NCBI RefSeq assembly: GCF_963924675.1
Contig: NC_089219.1
Location: forward strand, 147,766,288 to 147,830,287
DNA: 64,000 nt
Reading direction: 5' to 3'
From: Phocoena phocoena
Taxonomy: Eukaryota; Chordata; Mammalia; Artiodactyla; Phocoenidae
Positions within the stretch are counted from its first letter, which is position 1; each line of letters opens with the position of its first letter. The notes below the pieces were generated by a model, which saw only the letters and a program-made list of their open reading frames with translations, was not told the origin of the DNA and did not search any database. The translations under genes were made by a program, and so were the position numbers. Of this stretch, positions 46,957-57,409 are shown piece by piece.

Positions 46957-49289
46957 CTGTTAAGAAAATTTTTGTTAGAAATTAAAACCAGATCATAACC
47001 TGAGTTTGACTGTTACAAAGACTGTTACAATGTTTTAAATTAGCTTCTAGAAATGGGCTCATAAAAACGTTTCCTAATTCTTCTCTTTAAACTTAACTAT
47101 ACAAATATGATAAATCTGATACGCAGAATCTTCCTGAACCCATAAATCAAGGTCTTATAAAGTCCTGGAATAAGGAAGCTCCACTCAAGTATTTTATTTC
47201 AAATGGCAAGCTTCTCAAGAGCAGAAATCATAGCACCATTTCCTAAGCACCTCTTTACATCATCTAGAAGGAAACAATGCAAGGAAGACCCACTTTTGTA
47301 TCTGAGCCTTAATATATACAGGTAAGCTGTCATGGAAGGGTCAACTCCTTAAAGGCACTATTTGCATTTTATCATATATACTCATATTGTGATCTTTCCC
47401 CATTCTCCACCATCCCACTCTTATAAATCTATAAAACAAATTTTATAAGTACTATGATGATAAGCTAACAAATTTAACCAAAATATACTTTATCTTAATC
47501 ATTATCAAAAATTACATTCGCTATCGTAAGAGTAATATTACTTGTTACCATAAAAATAGGTATTTCCTTCACTCTGAAACATAGTGCCACTACCTGAAAT
47601 GAATGTAAGCTGAATAAAATTCTGTAGTGTTCTATATATGCATAACCTTATAATTATGCCGAAAATTATGTTTAAACTTTGCATAATAAAAATATTAAAT
47701 AATTTCATCATCTTACCTCATTATAGAAGCTTATTATGAACAGTTACTTTATAAGAAACGGAAATAGCTTACAGCAATAACATGAGAAATAAAAACCATG
47801 ATATCCACTAAAAAAAAAGTAGGTCATCCAGGAAGCAAGCTAAAAAACTAGAAAACAGTATTTCTATCACTAAAGTAGGTTAGAGCTACATTCTAACTTG
47901 GCTGTAACAATGCCGTTGCTTCTTTATTATCAACAATACAGACTAATCACTGTTATCAGGAAGACAGACTTAGCAAGAAACACGTAACATAAAGTTATGA
48001 TTATAAAAGAATTATTATTCAGCAAACCTCAGTATAAACACAGTGAAACCTTATCAACTGGAATATTACCAATGAGTAATCACTGATCGGTTGCTGAAGG
48101 GGTAGAATGAACTATACCTATATACCACCTTATCTTTAAAAGTGAGAAACTAGTCAAATGGCAGGAAGGGGAATATTTACCAAATTATAAGAAGAAACTA
48201 CTTTCAAGAAATTTAGAAGAACCACATAATAACAACATAACTATAATGTATATTGACACCATCACTGATGTTTTCATAGGCTACTTAGAAACAGTTCTTA
48301 TATAGTCATTAAGACCTATTCTCCAGATGGTAACACTTATAACTTAGTTTGAGTCATGTACTTAATTCATGTAACAAGCCTGCACTTTTTAAAGCCTGTA
48401 ATTGAAACTAGACTTTCCGCATATGTAATATAAATTTGTTAGGTTTTACTCTACACACCTAATCGTCACTATAACTGCATCATTTTTACAAGGCTTAGTA
48501 TTAACAACAACAAAAACTACTGTAGTCTAAACTTTTCTCAAAATTGCAAATGACAATGAAAGCTAACTCCCACTTTTAAAAGTACTCAATTTATCTATAT
48601 CAAATGAAAGAATTTTATAAATAGTCAAATAATTACTATATTTTAAATTTATAGTCAATTGACAATTACATTTGCCAAAGTATGCACAAAAATCACATAA
48701 TTAGGAAAAGCAACTAATATTGAGCTCTACTCTTCTCGATATTTGTTCTGAAAATTCTAACCAACAAGTGAGATTTCACTGATGTACATGTCTAACTCAA
48801 GAGCAATCACTCTTATTACTGAAATAAAAAGGAATATTAAAGATAGGTAAATGTCAGACAATAAAGTAAAATTTGGGAGGGGAAAACTTACTTTTAAAAG
48901 TACAAAAGAAGAAACACAAAAAGTTAAATAAACATTATTATCAAACAATTAAATCAATATTCTTTTTATCCTCAACCCTTCCTAAGATGAGAAAGAGAGT
49001 AAGGAAAAAAATATGCATTGCATAGGTTAAATGTATACTTTTAAGGTACATGTTTGGGAATCAAAAGGCTTCAACACTTTTTCAATCTGAGATACAGTGA
49101 ACTATGTACAAATTTTATGTCTTCTTCAAAACTTTCTAAAAGTAATCTGAAAAGTTTACAAGAGAAACGTCAGATTTGTAAGCAAAAGGCAAGTCACAGT
49201 AGGCATATCCTGACTTAGATATGGTGGTAATACGAAAGTGGTTTACTGATTTTAAGAGCATAATGCACAAGGGGAATGATTATTGACTT

Positions 49290-50155
49290 TTTAAACTTCA
49301 GCTTTTTGAGGTATAACCGACATAAAAAAATGTAAGATATGTAAAGTGTATATCATGGTGATAATCAAGTATGTATATCCAATACATAGGGGAATCATTA
49401 TTTTTTATTTATTTTTACTGAGATAAACTGCCATAGAACACAGTTGAAGGTGTACAACGTGTTGACCTGATACTCTCACATACTGCCGTAAGACTTTAGT
49501 GTAAGCTAATACCTCTACCGTGTCACATGATTATCTTTTCTTTTTTGTGGTGGGAACAATTAAGATCTAGTCTCTTAGCGACTTTGAAGTTTATACACAT
49601 TATTGCACTATGCTGTGCATTAGATCTCCAGGACTTATTTATCAACTGGTTGTGAGTTGCCCTTATGCAACATCTCCCCATTTCCCCACCCTCCAGCCCC
49701 TGGTAACCACCCTTCTATTCTGTTTTTATTTTATGAGTTCAGCTTTTTCAGAATCTACACATAAGTGTTACCATATGTTTGTCTTCCTCTGACTTGGCAT
49801 AATGCCTGTAAGGTCCATTCATTTTGTCACAAATGGAAGGATTTCCTTCTTACCCATAGCTAAATAACATTCCACTCTATGTATACATATACATGTGTGT
49901 GCATATGTGTGCGTGTGTATCTCAAATCTTCTTTAGCCATTCATCTGCTGACAGACACTTAGGCTGTTTCCAATCTTGGCTATTGTGAATAATGCTACAA
50001 TAAACATGGCAGTGCATACATTTCTTTGATACACTGTTTTCATTTCCTTTGGATATCTACCCAGGAGTGGGACTGCTGGATCATATAGTAGTTCTATTTG
50101 TAATTTTCTGAGGAAACTCCATATTGTTTTCTGTAATGCCTGAACCAATTTGAAG
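49290..50155 (-). mobile_element. L1 3' end (L1MA-like), minus strand
   Basis: It is the reverse complement of an L1 3' UTR and ORF2 end: 'ggtgtacaacgtgttgacct', 'ttgcccttatgcaacatctc', 'catctgctgacagacactta', 'gtgaataatgctacaataaa', 'cccaggagtgggactgctgg'. A TG-rich low-complexity stretch lies at 49884-49920. Confidence 0.85.
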
Positions 50156-50749
50156 GAACGATTATTTACGTAATCAATTAGTCAATCTCTTTAGAAAAAG
50201 ATGAGTTTTCCACTAAAATGAAGAGTCAAAATGAACTCATATAAATATAATTTTTCACATACCAAATTTACTTCAAAGACATTATAATAAAGACCTGGAA
50301 ATCATATTAAAATGACTGAATATAAAATGACTAAAATTCAGAAATAAATTTGTCTAGTTCATTATAGATAAACAAACCAAGGCACTAAAGGTTAAGTGAC
50401 GTTGCCCAGTCACTAGTTAACTGTCACTATTTAATTGTCAGAAAAAGGTAATCGGAACACTAAGTTTAATAGAGTGAAAAAGTAAACATTGATATTTCTT
50501 CATTTTTATGACAATTATTATATTGTTTTCTAATTCTTTAAGGTAATTTAAATAAAAGTGAATTTCTCAAAACTATTTTTGGAGAGAATACTAGCATTGT
50601 CTTGAAATAATCATCTCAGCAACATGGAAATGAGAAACAGAAATTGACAAGCTTAGTCAAAGTTACCATCTTTTCCCTCAGGCAAACCCATGTAGGAGCA
50701 TAATATAAACTAATCCTCTACAATTGGAATAGGTCAGGGTACAAGAGGA

Positions 50750-50830
50750 CATAGATGTGTGTGGGTTCACACATGTGTGCTGTGAATGTGTGCATGTGTA
50801 TGTTTGTATATGAATGTGCACATACTTAGA
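50750..50830. repeat. Degenerate TG-rich stretch
   Basis: Repeated GTGTG/ATGTGTG units with many interruptions over about 80 bp. It is a decayed (TG)n microsatellite. Confidence 0.6.
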
Positions 50831-52816
50831 AGTGTGCCTGGGAACCAGCAATTCGCTTTAGAGGGGAAGGGATAGATATTATAAAGTATGTATGGACTTT
50901 TCACATGTCTACAGAAGGAAAATATGTAGTGATGTTATATTCCCATCAAAATACGCCCAGGTATACAAAAACGAAATTAAACCCAAACATTTGGTTCCTT
51001 TAAAATGAAACCTTTTTAAAACTGACTTTATTTTTTCCGCCACATTTACTTTGACCATTAGCCTAAATCACTACAATTTACAGCTTCTATTCTTCTATTA
51101 ATTTCTTCTAAGTCAAACACTGCAAGACTACTTTAGAACTATCTTAAATTCCATCTCATCTGAAGATTTCTCTCCAAAAAACATGCATTAAAGTAGCCAC
51201 AGCCTTTTAATTCATGTCTAGCTCACATTAATAAATTGTTATAGCTAATTCTTCAGCAGATACCTATACTTCCATAATAGGCATAAAACTTTAAATATTT
51301 CCTATTAATGTTGCCAACTCCTCCCAACCAACTTAACCCATTTAGACTACAGTCCCTAATCTCTAGACACTTTTTAATTTGTCCCTATTTAAGTCATTCA
51401 AGGAATAACACCAATTTTAGTCCCCAGTGTTGTCCCAGTGTTGTTGAAAGATCATGGTTGGCACAGCATAGTAAATACAGTTTCTCTTTTGAGCCATACA
51501 AGTTCCTATAAATTTATTCAATAATTTTTCTAACAGGTATAAGTTTTACCTTATAAATTTACTGTTCACAAACGTAATCCATTTTTCCCACTTTTGACCA
51601 CTCAATTCAGTTTTTTTGTTAATTATGTTTTTGACTCTTAGAAGCTCATTATTACTATAAAACCTTGAAGAGGTATATGCTCACAAGAAGGCAGTCTACT
51701 TAATTTAATTTTCTATTTAACTGAGAATACCTTTTTTTTCCACTATTGCACCAGATCATTTTTTTAAAGCTACTAATATTCATTACTGCATCAATCAGTA
51801 AGCTCAGAATACTGAACATAATTTAATATTTCATTAAAATCCTCTCTTTTGATGACTCAATATCAATTCTAATAACAGCCCTAAAATGTGAAAATAGGAA
51901 ACTACTGAATACACATATGGATCCTAAAAGTTTGTTTTTAAATAAATTCCTAATAACAGCTTGCTGTGTTGTCACTATTTCTTCCTCCTAAAAGATGAAA
52001 AATCAAGGATTCCAATTTGTTAGGTTTCAATTAAAATTTTACTACATATACATATAAAATATGTGAATATTCATTTTACTCAAAAACTTGGAATGTTTTT
52101 ATTTACAGTAGTTTGATCAGCCTTATGTTATCTCTATATGCATGTTCACATTAAGTATTAACAAGTGAGGATCTGGGGAGGGTGGAGGTAAGAATGAACG
52201 TCAGCTGAATGGAAATCAAATCCATGAAGACAATCTACTCTACTACTACACACACACTATGGACAAACATTATAGTCATTTTAAAGAAAGCAACAATGCC
52301 AACAGTATTACTCAACAAATTGTATAAATAAGCCAATACTTGATTCTCTCTGCTTTCCACATTGGCATACACTGTTGCATTCTAATACTACTTAAAATAT
52401 CAAAAAGTGAAATGTTTCTTAATACAAATATTTCTCTAGTGTTCCCTACTTTTTTCTAATTTTGTTTAATGAGTTAGAAAAGGAACCTAAAATAAACTGT
52501 AAATTACTCAAAAGTACTGTGAACAAATTTACCTAATATACAAACATGTCTTAAATCTCTGTGAAATATTAGAAATTTTATTCCTGTCGAAAGCCAAAGG
52601 ATCTCTTCTAGGAACATCACTGCTTAAACTGAACTCTAAATCTTCCAAATATAAACTGTTCAATAAATTGCCTTAGTCAGCCACAGACTGACAGGTAGGA
52701 CTTTCTAATTATATTATCCCCTGTATAAATTGTAATGACAGAGCTTTAACAATAGAATGGAAAGAAGGAAAGGAGTGTGATGTTCTCCCTCAAGACTAAT
52801 AATACATGTTTGTATT

Positions 52817-52976
52817 TTTTTTTTAATTGGTCCTTTATTTTATTTACTTTTTTTTTTTCTTTTTTTTTTTTTTGGCTGTGCAGCATGCAGGATCTTAGCT
52901 CCCCGACCAAGGATTGAACCCATGTGCCCTGCCGTGGAAGCACGGAGTCTTAACCACTGGACTGCCAGGGAAGTCC
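52817..52976 (-). mobile_element. CHR/Bov-tA-type SINE (short form), minus strand
   Basis: A T-rich tail (52817-52873) is followed by the reverse complement of the short SINE, ending GGGAAGTCC at 52976. It contains 'TTAGCTCCCCGACCAAGGAT', the middle of the short form. Confidence 0.9.
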
Positions 52977-53015
52977 TGTATTGCGTTTTTTAATTCCACA
53001 TTTCAAATGGCTTTG

Positions 53016-53232
53016 GTTTTTTTTGTTTGTTTGTTTTTTTGCGGTATGCGGGCCTCTCACTGCTGTGGCCTCTCCCATTGCGGAGCACAGGCTCCGGACG
53101 CGCAGGCTCAGCGACCATGGCTCATGGGCCTAGCCTCTCCGCAGCACGTGGGATCTTCCCGGACCGGGGCACGAACCCGTGTCCCCTGCATCGGCAGGCG
53201 GACCCCCAACCACTGTGCCACCAGGGAAGCCC
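53016..53232 (-). mobile_element. CHR-type SINE (200-bp form), minus strand, left arm of inverted pair
   Basis: A poly(T) tract, then the reverse complement of the family from GCGGTATGCGGGCCTCTCAC to GGGAAGCCC. It forms a head-to-head inverted pair with the plus-strand copy at 53306. Confidence 0.93.
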
Positions 53233-53304
53233 TATACTCATTTTTTGTCGGCAGGCGGACCCCCAACCACTGTGCCACCAGGGAAGCCCTATACTCATTT
53301 TTTG
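53191..53304. repeat. 57-bp tandem duplication (2 copies)
   Basis: A 57-bp unit, starting TCGGCAGGCGGACCCCCAAC and ending in ATTTTTTG, occurs at 53191-53247 and 53248-53304. The unit consists of the outer ~42 bp of the minus-strand SINE plus 15 bp of its flank, so the duplication took place after SINE insertion. Confidence 0.92.
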
Positions 53305-53305
53305 T

Positions 53306-53491
53306 CCTGCCGATGCAGGGGGCGCGGGTTTATGCCCCGGTCCGGGAAGATCCCACGTGCCGCAGAGTGGCTGGGCGCGTGAGCCATGGCCGCTGAGCCT
53401 GCGCGTCCGGAGCCTGTGCTCCACAACGGGAGAGGCCAAAACAGTGAGAGGCCAAAACAGTGAGAGGCCCGCGTACGGCAAAAAAAAAAAA
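53306..53491 (+). mobile_element. CHR-type SINE (200-bp form), 5'-truncated, right arm of inverted pair
   Basis: It starts inside the tRNA-like head at CCTGCCGATGCAGGGGGCGC and lacks the first ~38 bp. Within it, GAGAGGCCAAAACAGT is tandemly duplicated at 53430-53461. The A tail is followed by a (TTAAA)n run and (CA)n at 53522-53537. Confidence 0.92.
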
Positions 53492-53937
53492 TTAAATTAA
53501 ATTAAATTAAAACGTGAGTATACACACACACACACAGATTCTCTAATTTACCCTTCTTTCACAATTTTAAAAAATGCTACCCACAGATGTTAAGTACTTA
53601 AAGTTAATATATAGCAAGTTAACAATAAAGATGAATATTTTTACTTCAGCAAAACATTCTGCCAGGAGTCTTATGATAATCTTATGGAAGAGACAGAAAA
53701 ATACAGACTGGATGAAAGAAGGGTGTAGGCCAGATCACTAACTTCTTCACCTCCGACTGGAATTATATTAGCTCAGAGTGGTAACACCATCATGTTATAT
53801 TTGTCTGAAGTCCTGATTAGCAGTTATCTGTCTGATTGATAAAAAGAAGAAATAAATGATTAATTGCTATTGTAAAATAAGGGTTTTCCAAAAAGAAGGA
53901 AATAAAAGTAACCCTTAGTACTTAAAAGTCTAAACTA

Positions 53938-54062
53938 GGGACTTCCCTGGCGGTCCAGAGGTTAAGACTCTGGCACTTCCAATGCAGGGGGCACGGGTTC
54001 AATCCTTGGTCAGGGAACTAAGATCCCATATGCCACGTGGCACGACCAAAAAAAAAAAAAAA
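53938..54062 (+). mobile_element. CHR/Bov-tA-type SINE (short form)
   Basis: It starts GGGACTTCCCTGGCGGTCCA, ends after 'ATGCCACGTGGCACGACC' and a 15-base A tail. The target duplication is only approximate (AAAGTCTAAAC and AAAGGGCTAAAAC). Confidence 0.9.
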
Positions 54063-54721
54063 TTAAAGGGCTAAAACGATGGAGCAGGACAAATAAGCGT
54101 ATGCTTAACAGATACAAATAATCTGTTCTTCAAATCAAAACACTGGTTAGCCATGCAAGGGACTGAAGACACATGACTTGAAAGTAGTCCAGGTGAAAGA
54201 GACTGTAATTTTGGTTGATTACAACCTCATCCTGAGTCAACAGGAAGTTCCAAAAAGGCTATTCTAATATTAAACTACATGAAGAGGATTATGCACAAGT
54301 CAAGGAGTGATACAACAGTTTTAATGTACGATATTCAACAAAACATCTGGAATGGAGTGGCCCACTACCATATTTCAAACATATAACTACAGACCATCCA
54401 GAGGAAGAGTTAAATATTTTGTCTAGAAAAGAAAATGCTCAGGAGATGTCTTCAAATGGTAGAAGTGATGTCGTATACACAGAGAATAGTGAACTTTTAA
54501 TATATTGCTCTAGAAAGCAGAACTAGGATGAGTGGATAGATAGAAGTTACTAAATGGAAGATTTTTGGTCAAAACAAAGACCTTATGAACTATAAGAATT
54601 ATAGTTCCGCACTGGCATATTGGTTCAATGAACTCATTATCATTGAATATTTTTATACAAAAGGATGATTCATCTCTTGGTGTTCAGACTATATTGTAAT
54701 CGCATGGTTAAAATTATCTGT

Positions 54722-54870
54722 CTCCCCCAACAGAGCACGTACTCCTCGAGGGAAGAAATGTGGTTTTATTCATCTTTACGGCCCCACAGAGTCTAGCACA
54801 GAATGCTGAGTACAGCAATGGCTCAGTAAGTCTACGGAATTAACAGGTGAATGAAGGCACTGCATGTTTT
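54722..54870 (+). mobile_element. L2 LINE 3' end
   Basis: It matches the L2 terminal block: 'gtactcctcgagggaagaa', 'ttttattcatctttacggc', 'agtctagcacagaatgctg', 'aatggctcagtaagtctacg'. From 54875 to 56380 no repeat or exon is recognised. Confidence 0.72.
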
Positions 54871-56859
54871 AACAGCCACTTCTTTGGGAAGGTGAGATGA
54901 GATGCCCCCTTGGGCCCCTAAAATTCTAAGATGTCCATAGTATAAAGCCCTCATCCAGAGCTTATTCTATTTCATAACATAGCATGGGGTGATGTGTATA
55001 AGCAATCTGCTTTAGTATGTGATAAACAGCACGCCTTACCTGACATCTTTATTTGAAATGCTAGTATTAACTAATTTCCTTGCCAAACTAGAAAAGACAA
55101 TTCCTGACCTTTATATTATGAAGCCTTAAACAAATGCTTAAGTATGAAAATATTAATCAGGAGTATCTCAAGCACAGAAGAATCTCTTGAATGGGGAAAG
55201 CAAAAATCTCGTTCTTTAAACATACAAGTAGTAATAGGCAGAGCAAAATGCCATCAGCTGACTTAAAAAAGGAATCGATCACATTTAACTACAGGGAGGC
55301 GGGGGAGAAGGGAAGGTTCAATCGAGAAAAAGGGGGAAAACTGGAAAATTTTTAAAGAAATTACAAGTTATAGGATCATATCTGGATACTATCTGGCTGA
55401 TTCTTCCTCGCCTTCTGCAATAACGTTTTTATCTTTACCAAGTCGTAAGAAATTCTACTACAAAGTGGTTGCGGAAATAAAGTACAAAACATAAATTAGT
55501 GTATTCGGTTTCTTGATTTTAAACCTCTAGTAAAAAGCATAGTAAGGAAAAGTTTGAAAGTACCGCTCTGGATAACAAGAATATCAAAGATTATTGGTAG
55601 ATCTTATTCCCAGTGCCCTCTATCACTTTAGCTAAAGCAGACACTTGAAACTGTTTGAATGTGTGTCTTGCATATAATAGGTAATCAATCTCTTAAATAA
55701 ATAAGATAAACGTAAACACACAACTAAAACAATTCTGGAGCTGGCAAAGATGTATGCCACTAGGGACTGGTCACCAAGATGGGAAGTGCTTTGAGAAGTT
55801 TTACTTAGGAGGAACACATAAAATTTAGCCTAGTGATGGTATTGCTGTAGGGGCCTTGCACATCTGTATAGATGCATACAAACACACAGGGAAATTTTAC
55901 AAACTACTTTCATTGTTTGTATTAAGGTAAGAGTTAGAGAGGGGCTGAAAGATGATGTAGACGTTCACATAAATCCTAGACGAGTTAATATTAATTTTCA
56001 AAATATCTTCCTTAAAAACAAAGCAAAAAAAAAAAAAGGCAAAATATAGACACTTCATCCCAGTTACATGTTTTTGGAAGAAGAGAAAAATACACTCTAG
56101 TGCCAACTATGTACCTTATCTAGGAACTTAATTTATTAAGCTACTTTTTTGAAAATATGAGTATTCATGGCACTATAACACTTAAAGGACTGATATATAT
56201 GCAGGATTCTAAGCGTGTGCGTTTGTTGTAAAGATGTATTTATACCTCTTCCGTAGAGAAAATACAGTTTTGAGTGTTAGGGGGAAAAAGCACTTGAGAA
56301 GGAAATAAACCCCACTTCAAATTTCCTGGTCCCCTACAACAGCAATCAAAAGAGGAACGGACGGAGAGTACAGCCCAGCATCGACTCCACAGTAGGGACT
56401 GAGAAGGGTTAGGACCGGGACAGCAAAACTGGGCTCCCAGTTTGGTAGGAAGGCGGGTATTGTGGGAGGATGGCTTGCTGAGGCGAGGTCAATGGAAGGG
56501 GGTACACCCTGCGGTCCCTCGCTCCCCCAGCCCGTCCCGCCGGGTCGGCAGGGCCGCACCGGAGCCCCACTCCGCGCAGCCAGGAGGAGGCAGCGGCCCT
56601 GGCACCATACCTGTCAGCCGGACCAGCTCCTCTCCGCGCCGGGCCACGGACCGAGGCCGACGGAACAGCCAGGGCCGGCGAGAGTCGGGAGGACCCGCGG
56701 CGCCGCTCCGCCCACCCGCCTCCCGGGACGCATTCGGGGACCTTGCGCCTCCACAGCCGCCCTCCCAGCCCCATCCTCGCCTCGGCCTCTCGTGCACCTC
56801 CGAGCCCCCGCTACCTGGGCTTCCGCCCTCCTCACCAACCACGGACGGCCTCCACTTAC

Positions 56860-56872
56860 CTTCAATCGCCAT
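56860..56872 (-). CDS. SYT14: SYT14 coding exon 1 (start codon, 13 coding bases)
   Basis: Read on the minus strand, this is ATG GCG ATT GAA G, followed at once by the donor GTAAGT (56859 downward). It encodes MAIE plus the first base of a glycine codon, so it ends in phase 1. The start context is strong, with A at -3 and G at +4 (CACATCATGG). The exon sits inside the CpG island, as expected for a first exon, and its 5' UTR extends into the GC-rich sequence just above 56872. The frame also continues into the intron, which would give a 127-residue open frame, but that continuation is low-complexity and GC-driven; the consensus donor and the perfect join to the exon at 46956 make the short exon the better reading. 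Confidence 0.88.
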
Positions 56873-57015
56873 GATGTGCTCGCCCTGGACCGCACCAACT
56901 GGATGGCGGGGGCGGCGAGCGGGCGTGCGGGCGGAGGACGCGCCGGGGCAGCCGGCGAGTGGAGCTGGGCGGGGTTAGCCCCGCAGTCGCCGGGCTGCGC
57001 GGCCTGGGGGAGCCG

Positions 57016-57042
57016 CGGGCGGGGCGGTCTGGGGTGGGGCGG
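57016..57042. promoter_or_regulatory. GC-box cluster (Sp1/KLF-type)
   Basis: Two GGGCGG boxes and an intervening GGGGTGGGG occur within 27 bp. The cluster lies 145-170 bp upstream of the SYT14 start codon on the minus strand. Sp1/KLF factors bind such boxes in CpG-island promoters; occupancy is inferred. Confidence 0.5.
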
Positions 57043-57097
57043 AGCGCCGCGAGCGCGCGGAAGAAATGGAACCTTCCCCGGCCGCCACTGCCGCCGG

Positions 57098-57103
57098 CAC
57101 GTG
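57098..57103. promoter_or_regulatory. CACGTG E-box followed by TGACG
   Basis: The palindromic E-box CACGTG overlaps a TGACG half-site (GGCACGTGACGCC). It lies about 230 bp upstream of the SYT14 ATG. USF/MYC/TFE-type bHLH factors use CACGTG and CREB/ATF factors use TGACG. Function is inferred from the motif and its position only. Confidence 0.4.
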
Positions 57104-57409
57104 ACGCCGCCTCGCCCCCACCCCGCCTCCCCCACCGCGCCTCGCGCCGGGATTCGAAACAGGTGCGGGGTCCAAAGAGCCCCAGCACCGGCGCCCAAGA
57201 CCAGCCCGAGGCGCACTGAGTATGTGCGGACGGCTTCCACCCGCTCGGCCGGGGGCTTCTCTGGGCCCAGGACCCCGGCGGAGACATCTCCTCCTCCCTT
57301 GCTTGCGGCCTTCGAAACCGATGAGGGAGGGGCATGGGGGAAGGATGTGGTCAGAACCATGGACAGGTCTCAGTTGAAACTGGGCTCAAGAATCCCCACC
57401 CAGTGACTC

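Larger units (their letters stand above)
46957..56859 (-). other. SYT14: SYT14 intron 1
   Basis: The intron runs from the GTAAGT donor at 56859 to the TTAACAG acceptor at 46957. It holds a minus-strand L1 3' end (about 49290-50155), a cluster of three SINEs at 52.8-53.5 kb, one SINE at 53938 and an L2 remnant near 54.8 kb. The stretches 46957-49285, 50160-52815, 54065-54720 and 54875-56380 look single-copy and AT-rich. I see no exon, RNA gene or long open frame in them. Confidence 0.8.
1..56990 (-). other. SYT14: SYT14 gene, 5' part (exons 1-2, intron 1, part of intron 2)
   Basis: Two short minus-strand exons with GT/AG splice sites and compatible phases join to encode MAIEGGERTCGVHELICIRK. 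I recognise this as the N-terminus of synaptotagmin 14. From general knowledge, SYT14 is a membrane-anchored protein with one N-terminal transmembrane segment and two C-terminal C2 domains that do not bind calcium; it is mainly neural and linked to membrane trafficking, and a human recessive spinocerebellar ataxia has been attributed to it. This window holds only the segment before the membrane anchor. Intron 1 is 9,903 bp. Intron 2 is at least 46.9 kb and runs off the left edge. I searched the minus strand by eye for the next exon (membrane segment) and did not find it. The transcript's 5' end is unknown, so the right boundary given is approximate. Confidence 0.88.
56480..57330. promoter_or_regulatory. 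SYT14: CpG island with SYT14 promoter and exon 1
   Basis: About 850 bp is very GC-rich with dense CpG, in sharp contrast to the AT-rich flanks on both sides. It contains the SYT14 start codon at 56872. Transcription is to the left, so the core promoter should lie above that point. GC boxes occur near 56967 and between 57016 and 57042, and a CACGTG E-box lies at 57098-57103. I see no TATA box at a plausible distance, which fits a dispersed CpG-island promoter. Several long open frames cross the island on both strands (for example 56462-57406 plus and 56614-57360 minus); they reflect the scarcity of AT-rich stop codons here, not genes. Confidence 0.85.

Noticed and set aside
52914..53500. 157-160-codon frames with internal repeats
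   Set aside because: They are translations of SINE sequence and its tandem duplication, seen in all frames on both strands.
57180..57200. Possible REST/RE1 site, given the neural gene
   Set aside because: Only a CAGCACC half-site is present; the second half does not match the consensus at a normal spacing.
56462..57406. 314-codon plus-strand open frame and several others across the CpG island (including 248 codons on the minus strand)
   Set aside because: They overlap on both strands in GC-rich sequence where stop codons are rare, have proline/arginine/glycine-rich low-complexity composition, and cross the SYT14 promoter and exon 1. No domain is recognisable.
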